From NCBI GenBank assembly GCA_017853555.1, contig JAFMJH010000010.1, positions 1 to 64,000 of the forward strand: 64,000 bases of DNA. Direction: 5' to 3'. Each line of letters begins with the position of its first letter. Within the stretch, counting starts at the first letter, position 1. The stretch is from Steroidobacteraceae bacterium (lineage in GTDB: Bacteria; Pseudomonadota; Gammaproteobacteria; Steroidobacterales; Steroidobacteraceae). The position numbers were made by a program, and so were the translations under genes. Under the pieces are notes generated by a model, which worked only from the letters and a program-made list of their open reading frames with translations, was not told the origin of the DNA and ran no database searches. Below are positions 37,373-48,100 of this stretch, piece after piece.

Positions 37373-39469
37373 ATGCAACAACGCAACACCACGTTTTTCG
37401 CACTCATCATCGGCACGCTCGCGCTGCTTGCCGCGCCCGCGACGCTGCAGGCCGCCGACGCCGGCGCAACGCGCAAGGCCTTCACGCCCGATGATCTCGT
37501 GCGTCTCAACCGACTCTCGGATCCCGAAGTGTCGCCCGACGGTCGATACGTCGCGTACACGCTGCGCGAAACGGATATCGACGCCAATCGCGGCCGCACC
37601 GACATCTGGTTGCTCGATCTGAACGATGCGACCAAAACCGCGCGGCGCGTCACGCAGCACGCGGCCAACGATTCGACCCCGCGCTGGGCGGCCGATGGAC
37701 GCGGGTTTTTCTTCCTCTCGACGCGCAGCGGTTCGTCGCAGATCTGGTACATCGCCCTGGCGGGCGGCGAGGCGCAGCAAGTCACCGATCTGCCGCTCGA
37801 CGTGGGATCGTTCAAAGTGTCGCCGCAAGGCGATCGTCTCGCGCTCACGCTCGAAGTGTTCCCCGATTGCGCCGACCTGAAATGCAGCGTCGAGCGGATC
37901 GCCGCACGCGCCAAAGAAAAAGCGAGCGGCAAAACCTATGACCAATTGTTCGTCCGCCACTGGGACACCTGGGTCGACGGCACGATCTCGACCTTGTTCA
38001 GCGTCGCGCTCAAGCAGACGGACGCTCGCGGCCTGCGCGCCGAAACACCGGTCAACGTGTCGGGCAAGATCGTCGGCCACGTGCCCTCGAAGCCTTCCGG
38101 TGGCGACGAGGACTACACCTTCAGCCCCGACGGCAGTCGCCTCGTCTGGAGCGCTCGACTCGCCGATCGCAGCGAGCCGTGGTCGACCAATTTCGATCTC
38201 TATGAAGCCGCCGCCGACGGCTCTGGCACGCCGCGCAACCTCACCGAAGCGAACAAAGCCTGGGATGCCCAGCCCGTGTTCCTCGCCAACGGCGATCTGG
38301 CCTGGCTCGCGATGTCGCGCCCGGGATTCGAGGCCGATCGTTTCGCGCTGATGGTGCGCGAGGCGGCAAGCGGCAAGGTGCGCGCACTCGCGGCCGATTG
38401 GGACCGCTCCATCGGCCATCTGGCCACCACCTTCGATCGCAAGCGCCTGCTGGTGACGACCGATGACGTCGGGCAAGTCGCCTTGTTCGAGGTCGACCCC
38501 GCGTCCGATCAAAGAAAACGCCTCGTGGGTCGCGGGCAAGTCGCCGAATTCGCCCCCGCGCGCAGCGGCATCGTCGTGGCCTGGGCCTCGCTCGCGGCTC
38601 CGGCGGATTTGTTCCTCGCGACTTCGGAGGCGCGCGAGCCGCAGCGTCTCACCGACGTGAACCGCAAGATCCTCGGCGAACGCGCGATGAGCGAGTTTGA
38701 GCAGTTCTCGTTCGCCGGCGCGGAGGGCGCGACGGTGTACGGCTACGTCATGAAGCCCTACGGTTACGTCCCGGGCAAAAAATTCCCCATTGCCTTCGTG
38801 GTCCACGGCGGCCCGCAGGTGAGCTTCCAGAATCAGTGGTCATGGCGCTGGAACTCGCAGACCTTCGCAGGCGCGGGTTACGGCGTGGTGTTCATCGACT
38901 TCCATGGCTCACCCGGTTACGGCCAGAAGTTCACCGACTCGATCAGCGGCGACTGGGGCGGCAAACCCTTCGTCGATCTGCAAAAAGGACTCGAAGCCGC
39001 CGTCGCCAAATACGATTTCCTGGACGGTACGCGCGCCTGCTCGCTCGGTGCGTCGTACGGCGGATTCATGCAGACCTGGATCGCCGGCCAATGGCCCGAC
39101 CGCTTCAAGTGCATCGTGAATCACGCCGGCATTTTCGATCAGCGCACGATGTACTACACCACCGAAGAATTGTGGTTCACCGAGTGGGAGAACGGCGGCC
39201 CGTACTACGCCGTGCCCGCGAACCACGAGAAGTTCAACCCGGCCGATCACGTCACGAAGTGGAAGACGCCGATGCTCGTGACGCACGGCGCACTCGACTT
39301 CCGCGTGCCCTACACGCAAGGCCTCGGCACGTTCACGGCCCTGCAGCGGCGCGGCATCGAAAGTCGTTTGGTCGTTTTCCCGGACGAGAACCACTGGATA
39401 CTGAAGCCCGCGAACAGCCTGCAGTGGCATCGCGAAGTGCTGCAATGGCTCGACAAGCACCTGCGCTGA
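37373..39469 (+). CDS. S9 family serine peptidase (dipeptidyl/acylaminoacyl peptidase type)
   Basis: The 698-residue protein has a signal peptide (cleavage near TLQAAD), a beta-propeller domain with repeated strands (SPDGRYVAYT, WAADGRGFFFLS) and a C-terminal alpha/beta hydrolase domain with the nucleophile in GASYGGFMQTW, Asp in HGALDFRVP and His in DENHWI. Such enzymes cut dipeptides or acylated residues from peptides in the periplasm. Confidence 0.93.
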   Translation: MQQRNTTFFALIIGTLALLAAPATLQAADAGATRKAFTPDDLVRLNRLSDPEVSPDGRYVAYTLRETDIDANRGRTDIWLLDLNDATKTARRVTQHAANDSTPRWAADGRGFFFLSTRSGSSQIWYIALAGGEAQQVTDLPLDVGSFKVSPQGDRLALTLEVFPDCADLKCSVERIAARAKEKASGKTYDQLFVRHWDTWVDGTISTLFSVALKQTDARGLRAETPVNVSGKIVGHVPSKPSGGDEDYTFSPDGSRLVWSARLADRSEPWSTNFDLYEAAADGSGTPRNLTEANKAWDAQPVFLANGDLAWLAMSRPGFEADRFALMVREAASGKVRALAADWDRSIGHLATTFDRKRLLVTTDDVGQVALFEVDPASDQRKRLVGRGQVAEFAPARSGIVVAWASLAAPADLFLATSEAREPQRLTDVNRKILGERAMSEFEQFSFAGAEGATVYGYVMKPYGYVPGKKFPIAFVVHGGPQVSFQNQWSWRWNSQTFAGAGYGVVFIDFHGSPGYGQKFTDSISGDWGGKPFVDLQKGLEAAVAKYDFLDGTRACSLGASYGGFMQTWIAGQWPDRFKCIVNHAGIFDQRTMYYTTEELWFTEWENGGPYYAVPANHEKFNPADHVTKWKTPMLVTHGALDFRVPYTQGLGTFTALQRRGIESRLVVFPDENHWILKPANSLQWHREVLQWLDKHLR

Positions 39470-39476
39470 GCGACGC

Positions 39477-40502
39477 TCAGCCGCGCCACTCGGCGCGGTA
39501 GGCGAGCCCGAGCTTGACGAGGCGCATCAGCAAGGCCGCGTAGTCGAGGCCGACGGCTGCGGCCGATTGCGCGAAATCTTCGGGCGAGGCGAGACACGGA
39601 TTCGCGTTCGCCTCGAGCACGAACACTCGGCCGTCGGGGCGCACGCGAAAATCCATGCGTGCGTAACCCGACAAGCCGAGCGCGCGATAGATCCGGCGCG
39701 CCATGCGATCCAGCGTCGCTTCGAGTCCGGCCGGCAGATCCGTCGCCGCATGCCGGGAAATGCCGTACTTCGTCTGGTAGCGACGATCCCACTTGACCTT
39801 GCGCGTGGCGATCGCCGACTGCGTCTCCGCCATGGTGCCGAACGACAACTCCCATACCGGCAGCCGCGTGAGGCGTTCATTGCCGAGGACGCCGACGTAG
39901 AGCTCGCGACCCGGCACGTATTCTTCGACCAAGGCGTCCGAGCCGACCTGCGCGTGCACGAACTCGACTCGCTCGCGCAAACGGTCGGCATCCTCCACGA
40001 TCGAGGCCTGCGCAATGCCGAGCGAGGCATCGTCGGAGACCGACTTCACGAACAGCGGATAGCGCAACTTCCGCGGGATGCGAAACTTCAGGCCGCGTTG
40101 CAAGAGCGCGAAGCGCGGCGTGTCGATCCGGTGATAGGCGAGCAACTGTTTGCTCAGCGACTTGTCGCGCGAGAGCAGCAGACCGCGCGGATTGCAGCCG
40201 GTGTAGGGTTGCCGCATGAGCTCGAGAAAGGCGACGACGTGCTGATCGTATTTGACGATGCCGTTGAATTCTTCGAGCAGATTGAACACGACGTCCGGGC
40301 GCCATTCGGTGATCGCGGCGCGCAGCTCGCTCAAGGAATCGAGCACCCCGAGCGCACGCACGTCGTGACCGAGCCCGCGCAGCGTGTGGATGACGTCGTA
40401 CTCGGTACGGAATTCGTCGATTTGCTGCGCCGTGTACCCGTCGAGCGAATCCGGCGGCAACAACTGCGGATGCGCGATCACCAATATTTTGAGCGGCTTC
40501 AT
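39477..40502 (-). CDS. ATP-grasp ligase, D-Ala-D-Ala ligase-like
   Basis: The 341-residue protein has an N-terminal pre-ATP-grasp domain (MKPLKILVIAHPQLL start) and the D-Ala-D-Ala ligase-like ATP-grasp: FVKSVSDDASLGI, LVEEYVPGRELYVG and the metal-binding DFRVRPDGRVFVLEANANP. Ddl signatures elsewhere are missing, and there is no cell wall gene next to it, so a role in joining some other amino acid or peptide is more likely. Its ATG overlaps the stop of the zinc peptidase gene (ATGA), pointing to a joint task. Confidence 0.82.
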   Translation of the reverse strand: MKPLKILVIAHPQLLPPDSLDGYTAQQIDEFRTEYDVIHTLRGLGHDVRALGVLDSLSELRAAITEWRPDVVFNLLEEFNGIVKYDQHVVAFLELMRQPYTGCNPRGLLLSRDKSLSKQLLAYHRIDTPRFALLQRGLKFRIPRKLRYPLFVKSVSDDASLGIAQASIVEDADRLRERVEFVHAQVGSDALVEEYVPGRELYVGVLGNERLTRLPVWELSFGTMAETQSAIATRKVKWDRRYQTKYGISRHAATDLPAGLEATLDRMARRIYRALGLSGYARMDFRVRPDGRVFVLEANANPCLASPEDFAQSAAAVGLDYAALLMRLVKLGLAYRAEWRG

Positions 40503-41536
40503 AGCGGAAATCGCAATTTACCACCGCGGGCGGCCGCGCGGCCAATGCGCAGCACGAAGCGATCCGCGTGGGCGGCGGCAATGCGCGTCGTGCCGCACAG
40601 TTGCAGATCATGCTCGCGACACCACTCGACGGCGACGTCGAGCAACTGCCGCGCCGAATAAACGCTCAACGCGACCTGTCGATCGAGAAGACGCAGCAAA
40701 CGCCGACGATGCGTCGACAAAAATGCCGCCGCAGGCCGCGCCGACCGGCCCCGCGCTTCGGCCTCGGCCACCGTCACGAACGCGGCACCCAGACGCTCGG
40801 AGACGAGCGAATAATTGCGCCGTGCGCGACGCCGACGCATCTCGGCATAGTGCGAATCCAGCGTCCGGCGACTGCGTGCGAGCGAGTCGATCCGGCGCGT
40901 CGTATGCAGCGCCGGCTTGCGGCCGCGGATCGACGCCATCAGTTGTTCCATCACCTCGAGTTTGCGCAGCGCAGGCCAGCCTCGATAGCTGCTGCGCCAA
41001 CGACTGCCCGGCACCAGCCACACGGCAAAGGTTTCGGCGAAATCTTCGGCAGGATGCGACTGCGCGTACCAGTCGTCCAGATGCTGCACGAAGTCGCGAC
41101 TGCGCGGCAGGGCGGTATAACTCGACGGATAGTGTCGACCGGGTGCGCCGAAAGTTTTGCGCCACAGCGCGCGACGGCGCAGTCGATAGGCGGTATCGAC
41201 GGCGTGTCCGGCTTCGTGACGCAGAATGCGCATCAAACTCTCGACGTCGCCACCCTCGGCAAAACCGCTCATGCGACGCTCGAGACGCTCGAGATTCGCA
41301 TGCGCGAGATAGAACGGAATCGCGATTCCGGGTACGCCGTCGGGTGAGAACCATTCGTTCGAAAACCAGAAGTGTGGCGACAGCCGGATGTCGCGGGCAC
41401 GCAGTTCACGATTCAGTTGTGCGATCGCGCGTGTCAGTTTGGCGCGCCGCGGTCGCGCGAGGCCGAGCGCATCGAAACGCCGGCGCAGCAAGGCGTCTGC
41501 GGAGGTGCGCGAGCTGAGGGACGATCTCGACCGCAT
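40499..41536 (-). CDS. Putative zinc-binding metallopeptidase
   Basis: The 345-residue protein has a zinc site MRILRHEAGHAVDTAYRL (HExxH) and a probable downstream acidic ligand in PAEDFAETFAVWL, the pattern of gluzincin-like peptidases. It has no signal peptide, so it should work in the cytoplasm. The C-terminal third is very Arg-rich. The ATG at 41536 lies 10 bases after the upstream gene. The coupled ATP-grasp ligase gene suggests a ligate-and-trim pair acting on a peptide or protein; this is inference. Confidence 0.75.
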   Translation of the reverse strand: MRSRSSLSSRTSADALLRRRFDALGLARPRRAKLTRAIAQLNRELRARDIRLSPHFWFSNEWFSPDGVPGIAIPFYLAHANLERLERRMSGFAEGGDVESLMRILRHEAGHAVDTAYRLRRRALWRKTFGAPGRHYPSSYTALPRSRDFVQHLDDWYAQSHPAEDFAETFAVWLVPGSRWRSSYRGWPALRKLEVMEQLMASIRGRKPALHTTRRIDSLARSRRTLDSHYAEMRRRRARRNYSLVSERLGAAFVTVAEAEARGRSARPAAAFLSTHRRRLLRLLDRQVALSVYSARQLLDVAVEWCREHDLQLCGTTRIAAAHADRFVLRIGRAAARGGKLRFPL

Positions 41537-41546
41537 GCGGCCGAGC

Positions 41547-42407
41547 TTACGCGAGGCCGGCGAGCTCCACCAAGGCGTCAGCGAGCAAGCCGTCGCTGCG
41601 CTCGCGCAGCAGAGTGGCGTGCGCCACGCTTTCCCGCCACGCCAGCGGTATGGCCTCCACCCCGTAACGTGCGCCAGCCAACGCACCGACCAGTGCCGGG
41701 ATGCCCTGCGCTTCGCCACCGAGATTCGCGGCGGCAAGTGCCGCGTCTTTCCATGTCGACTCGCCGAACAATATTTGTCGCACGATCAGGCGCGGCTCCG
41801 TCACGACCTGCGCCTCACCGAGATCGTCCCAGATCGATCGCCACGCGCGCTCGTCGCCGTGCAAGGCGGCACGCAACGCCGCCACGACGATTCGGACTCG
41901 CGCGCTCGTCACCGGCTCGCGCGACGTCAGCGCCGCCGAGGTGGCGAGCGCCTGCTCGCGCGCCGCCGAATCGGCGAAATGGAACAAGGCGATCGGAATG
42001 GCGCGTACGCAGGCATCGAGACCATCGTCGATGTCGATCGACGGCGCGCCGTTCACCAATGCGTGCGCCACGCCGGCCGTGATGCCGACGCATTCACCGG
42101 TGGCCGAGTGCGCGCCCTCGCGCTGCCAGGCCCGCAATTCGGCGAGTTCGGCATCCCGCTCGTAACGGCCCCGGGCCGAAAGACTCGCGGCGGTGCACAA
42201 CGCCATCGCGGTATCGGCGCGCCAGGCGCCGCGCGGCAAATCGTGCGGCCCGCCGCCGATGAGATCGCGTATGGGCGGCGCGCTGCCGGGCCTGCTCCAC
42301 TGCGCAGGTGTCGCGAGCGCATCGGCGACCGCAAGCCCCAGCATCGCACCGTGAAACCGAGCCCGCAAACGCGCGACGGGCGCGAGTCCCGCATCGTCGT
42401 CAGTCAC
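41547..42407 (-). CDS. ADP-ribosylglycohydrolase homologue with altered metal motifs
   Basis: The 286-residue protein has the overall DraG/ADP-ribosylglycohydrolase pattern: [20 protein letters not shown], a GAW-x4-TAMAL segment and [22 protein letters not shown] near the end. Active members bind two metal ions through a TDDT motif and a DxDT motif. Here the first reads RADT and the second EAQG, so most ligands are absent. The GTG at 42407 overlaps the end of ttcA by 8 bases. It may be a non-catalytic ADP-ribose binder, or an enzyme with changed chemistry. Confidence 0.78.
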   Translation of the reverse strand: MTDDDAGLAPVARLRARFHGAMLGLAVADALATPAQWSRPGSAPPIRDLIGGGPHDLPRGAWRADTAMALCTAASLSARGRYERDAELAELRAWQREGAHSATGECVGITAGVAHALVNGAPSIDIDDGLDACVRAIPIALFHFADSAAREQALATSAALTSREPVTSARVRIVVAALRAALHGDERAWRSIWDDLGEAQVVTEPRLIVRQILFGESTWKDAALAAANLGGEAQGIPALVGALAGARYGVEAIPLAWRESVAHATLLRERSDGLLADALVELAGLA

Positions 42408-43185
42408 GTCGCAGGCCCGCAAAGTCGAACAAGGCGGGATCTGCGAGGTGCGAGGCTTCGACGCTGCGCAACGCGGAGAAAATCGATTCCGTACGCCCCG
42501 GATGCTCGCGCTCCCACTCGGCAAGCATGCGTTTGATCGTGCGCCGCTGCGCGTTTTCCTGCGAACCGCAGAGATTGCAGGGGATGATCGGGAACTCGCG
42601 TGCGCGCGCATAGCGTTCGATGTCGCGTTCGGCCACGTAAGCGAGCGGTCGGATCACGATGTGCCGTCCGTCTTCCGAGCGCAACTTCGGCGGCATCGCC
42701 TTCATTTTTCCGCCGAAGAAAATATTCAGGAACAAGGTTTCGACGATGTCGTCCCGATGATGACCGAGCGCGATTTTGGTCACGCCGTTTTCGCCCGCCC
42801 ATCGATAGAGCGCGCCGCGACGCATGCGCGAACACAGGCCGCACATGGTTTTGCCTTCGGGAATGACGCGTTTGACGACCGAGTACGTGTCTTGCTCGAT
42901 GATGTGATGCGGGACGCCGAGCGCCGTCAGATAGTTCGGCAGCACGTCTTCGGGAAAATCCGGCTGCTTCTGATCGAGGTTCACCGCGACGAGCTCGAAG
43001 GACACCGGCGCGCTGCGCTGCAGAGACAGCAGGATGTCGAGCATCGTGTACGAATCTTTGCCGCCCGAGAGGCACACCATCACCTTGTCGCCCGCTTCGA
43101 TCATGGCGAAATCTTCGATGGCTTTACCCACCGAACCGCGCAGCTGCGCCTGCAACTTGCGGAACGTGCTCGACGTGGCGGTCAT
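42400..43185 (-). CDS. ttcA: tRNA 2-thiocytidine synthetase TtcA
   Basis: TtcA is an Fe-S enzyme that thiolates cytidine 32 in tRNA. The 261-residue protein has the PP-loop [12 protein letters not shown], the [11 protein letters not shown] cysteine pair, [11 protein letters not shown] and [12 protein letters not shown] carrying further cysteines. The ATG at 43185 overlaps the M32 peptidase stop (ATGA). The length is slightly shorter than the E. coli protein (311). Confidence 0.95.
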   Translation of the reverse strand: MTATSSTFRKLQAQLRGSVGKAIEDFAMIEAGDKVMVCLSGGKDSYTMLDILLSLQRSAPVSFELVAVNLDQKQPDFPEDVLPNYLTALGVPHHIIEQDTYSVVKRVIPEGKTMCGLCSRMRRGALYRWAGENGVTKIALGHHRDDIVETLFLNIFFGGKMKAMPPKLRSEDGRHIVIRPLAYVAERDIERYARAREFPIIPCNLCGSQENAQRRTIKRMLAEWEREHPGRTESIFSALRSVEASHLADPALFDFAGLRRD

Positions 43186-44717
43186 GCCGTCGCCCCCGCC
43201 GCATCCGCAAGGGGCGCACTCTCGCGATCCAGATATTTGCGCTCGAGATGGCGCAACGCCGCCGCGGCCGACAGCGGTCGACCGGTCGCATCGCGCACCA
43301 GATCCTGCAGCGGCAACCGCGCGCCCTGCCCGTGCACGCCGGAGCGCAGCCAACCGATCAATCCCTGGAAGTTGCCGCGTTCGATTTCGGCATCGAGATC
43401 CGGCACGTCGCGACGCAAACCTTCGTGCAACTGCGCGGCGATCGCTGCGCCCACCATGTACAGCGGAAAATAACCGAACGCCGCACCGGCCCAATGGGCA
43501 TCCTGCAGCACGCCCTGCGCATCATCGGTCGGTTCGACGCCGAGGCGCTGACGCAGATCGGCATTCCAGGCATCGCGCAGATGCCGCACGGCCAGACGAC
43601 CGTCGAGCAAGCGCCGCTCGAGATCGGTGCGCAAGATCACGTGCAAAGGGTATGTCAGTTCGTCGGCATCGACGCGCACCGGCCCGCGCGCAACCCGCGT
43701 CAACACGCGGTACAAGTTGTCGTCACTCCAGGCGGCTCCGGCGACCCCGAAATGCTTTTCGAGCAACGGCCGCAGATAACGGACGAACGGTCGCGAACGA
43801 CCGATCAGCATTTCGATCAGCAGCGACTGACTTTCTTCGAGCGCCATGCCGCGCGCCTGACCGACCGGCTGATCGAGCCAATGGGCAGGCAAGCCGAGGT
43901 CGTACAAGGCATGGCCGGCTTCATGCAAGGCGCCGAGCAAGCCGACGAACGGATCGCGCGCATCGATGCGCATCGTGATGCGAATGTCGCCCGAAAATCC
44001 TTCGGTGAAGGCATGCGAGGCTTCGTCGAGTCGCCCGCGATCAAAGGGGAAGCCGATGGCGCGCAGGACGTCAGTGACCAAAGCGCGCTGTCGGCCCGGC
44101 GTGAACTTGCCCTCGAGCGGCAAAACGGGCGCCGCCGCTTGCACGTCGATCGCCTCACGCACCAAAGACGGCAGGCGTCGCGCATAAGCTTTGGTCAACG
44201 TGTCGATCAAGACGGTGGTCACGCCCGGACTCCACTCGTCGATCAACGCATCGTACGAATCGAGCGCGAGTGCCTGCCCGAGCAAGGCGGCTTTGTCGCG
44301 CACCAGCACCAGGACTTCTTCAAGGTTGGGTGCGAAGAGCTCGAAGCGATTTTGACGGCGAGCTTCGTGCCAAACCGACTCTGCTTGGGCCGTCGCGCGC
44401 GCGAGTCGCGAGATCAGGGATACGGGGACCGCGAAGGCGTGATCACGCTGCCGTCGCATTTCACGCAGATTCGCGAGTTCCCATTCGTCGAGACCGCCCT
44501 GGCCGGCCGCCGCGCGCTCGAGCAGCCGACTGACTTTGGGCGAAGTGAGTACCGCGTGGCATTCGGTCTCTAGCGCCGCCAGTTGCTCGCCGCGCCCGGC
44601 CGCGCTGCCGCGCGGCATCATCACCGCCGCGTCCCAGCGCAGCAGCGACAACGCGCCACGCAAGGCGTGCAGGCGCTTCCATTCGAGTTCCAGTTGCTTG
44701 TAGGGGGCGAGCGACAC
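43182..44717 (-). CDS. M32 family metallocarboxypeptidase
   Basis: The 511-residue, mostly helical protein has the zinc motif [10 protein letters not shown] (HExxH) with a following glutamate in [17 protein letters not shown], and the family patterns [25 protein letters not shown] and [12 protein letters not shown]. These cytoplasmic enzymes remove C-terminal amino acids. Start is GTG at 44717. Length equals the family norm of about 500. Confidence 0.95.
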   Translation of the reverse strand: MSLAPYKQLELEWKRLHALRGALSLLRWDAAVMMPRGSAAGRGEQLAALETECHAVLTSPKVSRLLERAAAGQGGLDEWELANLREMRRQRDHAFAVPVSLISRLARATAQAESVWHEARRQNRFELFAPNLEEVLVLVRDKAALLGQALALDSYDALIDEWSPGVTTVLIDTLTKAYARRLPSLVREAIDVQAAAPVLPLEGKFTPGRQRALVTDVLRAIGFPFDRGRLDEASHAFTEGFSGDIRITMRIDARDPFVGLLGALHEAGHALYDLGLPAHWLDQPVGQARGMALEESQSLLIEMLIGRSRPFVRYLRPLLEKHFGVAGAAWSDDNLYRVLTRVARGPVRVDADELTYPLHVILRTDLERRLLDGRLAVRHLRDAWNADLRQRLGVEPTDDAQGVLQDAHWAGAAFGYFPLYMVGAAIAAQLHEGLRRDVPDLDAEIERGNFQGLIGWLRSGVHGQGARLPLQDLVRDATGRPLSAAAALRHLERKYLDRESAPLADAAGATA

Positions 44718-44736
44718 GGTGCGTTGCGGCGACGAA

Positions 44737-45120
44737 TCAGAGAGCGGCGCGCGCTCCCATCACGATCAGACAAACGCAGCTGCCGTAAGCGACGAGCCAG
44801 GTGATCGAGCGCAACGTGGCCTGATCGGCGAGATAACAGGCGAGATAGGCGATGCGCGCGACGAGGAACACGATCGCCAGTTGACCGATCACCTCGGGCG
44901 ACACCGTCCCGAGCGAGGCAGCGACCAGCGCGGCCACGTAGACCGCCAGGGCTTCCCAGGAATTCTGCTGCGCGGCAAAGGCGCGTGCGCGATAGCCCTG
45001 CTGACGTCCGAGCCAGGCGCGCGGCTCGCGGTTGTCGTAACGCGCACCCACTTTCGAGATGCCGGCGCACACGATGGGCATGAGAACGGCCACGAGCAAA
45101 GTCCATATAGCGATGTTCAT
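44737..45120 (-). CDS. MAPEG family membrane protein
   Basis: The 127-residue protein has four predicted membrane segments and the MAPEG pattern YDNREPRAWLGRQQGYRARAFAAQQNSWEALAVY, here given in part (NREPR and AQQNSWEAL). MAPEG proteins include membrane glutathione transferases, but short bacterial members lack a proven function. Its ATG overlaps the RND transporter stop (ATGA), so it is made with the efflux system. Confidence 0.88.
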   Translation of the reverse strand: MNIAIWTLLVAVLMPIVCAGISKVGARYDNREPRAWLGRQQGYRARAFAAQQNSWEALAVYVAALVAASLGTVSPEVIGQLAIVFLVARIAYLACYLADQATLRSITWLVAYGSCVCLIVMGARAAL

Positions 45121-48100
45121 GATGCACTCCCGCTGTTGGGTGAAGATTCGGCAGAGGTCGGCCGCACGCCGGCACTCAGACGCTCGATCAAGTCGCTGAC
45201 GTGATGCGGCGACGTCGTGTTCTTCGCCAGCAACGCATACAACGCCGGCACGACGAACAAGGTCAGCGCCAACGAAAACAGCGTCCCGAAGAACACGGCT
45301 GCGCCGATGGACTGACGACTCTCCGCGCCCGCACCCGCCGCGATCATCAGCGGCACCGCACCGAAGGCGGTGCAGAGACTCGTCATGAGCACTGGTCGCA
45401 GACGCACCACGGCCGACTCGATCACCGCCTCGACGTATTCGACCCCGCGATCGCGCAATTGGTTCGCGAATTCGACGATGAGAATCCCGTTTTTGCAGGC
45501 GATGCCGATCAGCATGATGCCGCCGATCTGGCTGAACACGTTGATCGACGAGGCGAACAGCCACAGACCGACGAGCGCCCCCGAAATGGCCAGCGGCACG
45601 GTCGCGAGGATGATGAGCGGGTGGATGAAGCTCTCGAACTGTGCCGCGAGCACGAGGTAGACGATCAGCAATGCAAACGCGAACGTCAGCCACAAACGAC
45701 TGCCTTGCTGCTTGAGCTCGCGCGATTCGCCGTCGTAACCGACCTGCACGCCTTGCGGGACTTCTTCGCGGATCACGCCTTCGACATAGCCGAGCGCATC
45801 GCCGAGCGCATAGCCCGGAACGAGGTTCGCGCTCAAAGTAATCGACCGCAGCCGATCGAACCGACGCAGCGACGACGCACCGGCCACCTCTTCGATGTTC
45901 ACCAACGCCGACAAAGGCACCATGCCGCCGTTGCGATCGGAGCGCACGTAGAGATTGCCGAGATCGTCCACCGTCGCGCGATCTTCGCCACGTGCCTGCA
46001 GCACCACGTTGTATTCCTCGCCGCCTTTCATGAACGTCGTCACGATGCGCGAGCCGAGCATCGTTTCGAGCGTACGACCGATCGTCTGCAGCGACACGCC
46101 GAGATCGGCGGCGCGGTTGCGATCGATGCGCACCTGCAGCTGCGGCTTGCGCTCCTGGTAATCGGATTCCAGATTCAGAATGCGCGGATTCTCACGCTGG
46201 ATGCGCTCGATGACTTTGTCACGCCACTTGGCCAATTCGCCGTAATCGGCACCTCCGAGAACCACTTGCATCGGCTTGCCGAGTCCGCGCACCGCGAGTG
46301 ACGGCGGCGTGATCACGATGATGCGGACGCCGGTGATGTTGGCGGTGCGCATGCGCACGCGTTGCGCCACTTGTTGCGCGGATTCGCGGCGCTCGTCCCA
46401 CAGCGTCATGGGCATGTACACCGAGCCCGTATTCACTTCGCCTGCGCCGCCGAACCCGCCTGAACGCACGATCACGCGACGCCCGTTGCCGGCTTTGACT
46501 TCGTCGAGCACTACCTGCTCGACCTGCGATAGATATTTGTCGAGATTGGCGAGGCTCGCGCCCTCGGGCGCGCTCACCATCACCGGCATCATCGCGCGGT
46601 CTTCGGTGGGCGCGAACTCCTGCTGCAACTTGAGCCAGGGCAGCGGCTTGCCGAACACCAGCAAGGACACCACGAGCACCGTGAACGCCGCAGCGCCGAG
46701 CGTGATCGCGAGCGGCCTGCGACCCTGCATCGCGGTGCGCAGCATCGTTTCATAGTTCGAGGTCATGACGCGAAATTGCGCATCGATGCGCAGTGCAAGC
46801 GGCCTGCGACGGATGCCGCCGACGAACAGCTTCGAACACATCATCGGCGTCAAGGTGAGCGCCACCAACGCCGAAAACCCGACTGCGGCTGCCACCGTCA
46901 CGCCGAACTCGCCGAACAAGCGGCCCAAAGTCCCTTCCATGTATGAAATCGGCACGAATACCGCCATCAACACGAGCGTCGTGGCGATCACCGCAAAACC
47001 GATCTCGCGCGAACCGTTCATGGATGCGAGCAAGGCGGGCTCTCCCGACTCGATGCGGCGCGCGATGTTTTCGAGCACCACGATCGCATCGTCGACGACG
47101 AGGCCGATCGCGAGCACCGCACCGAGCAGCGTCAGCGTGTTGATCGAGTACCCGAGCATCACCATGACGATCGCGGCGGCGAACAAGGACACCGGGATGG
47201 TGACCGCCGGAATCAGCGTGGCGCGCGTCGTGCCCAGGAACAGGATGATGATCACGAGCACGATCAACAAAGTCTCGGTCAGCACCGTGAGCACTTTTTT
47301 CATCGACTCGGCGACGAACACCGTGAAGTCGAGACTGATTTCGCCGGTGATGTCTTTGGGCAAGGTGCGTTTGATTTCGGCGAGCTCCGCGCGCACCGCC
47401 TCCGAGACCTCGAGCACGTTCGCTTTGGAGGTCGGCACCACGCCGATGCTGAGCCCCGGGAGTCCGTTGGAGCGGGCGAGATTGCGCTGATCTTCGGCTG
47501 CAAGACGCACTTCGGCGACGTCACCGAGCCGCACCAGATAGCCATCGCTCGTGCGACCGACCACCAAGACGCGGAAGTCTTCTTCGGTTTCCAGCGAGGT
47601 GCGCGTGCGCAAGGTGAACTCGCGCTCCTTCGACTCGATGCGACCCGCGGGCAACTCGACGTTTTCGCGTCGCAACGCATTCTCGATGTCGCTGACCGTC
47701 AGCTGTCTTGCCGCGAGCGCTTCGCGATTGAGCCAGACGCGCATCGCATACCGGCTCTCGCCGCCGACACGCAACGATGCGACCCCGGGCAGCGAACCGA
47801 AACGATCGACGACGTAATGGTTCAGGTATTCCGTCAACTCGAGCGCATTGCGCGCGGTGCTGACGAAGTTCGCATAGATGATGGGCTCGGCCGAATCGTC
47901 CACCTTCGCGATTTGCGGCGCATCGGCTTCTTCGGGCAAACGCCCGGCGACGCGCGCGATGCGTTCCCGCACGTCGTTGGCGGCGGCGTCGAGATCGCGG
48001 TTGATCGAAAACTCGACGTTGATGCGCGCGAATTCGTCACGACTCGACGAGGTGAGTTTTTCGACGCCCTCGATGCCGGCGATCTCGTCTTCGAGCACCT

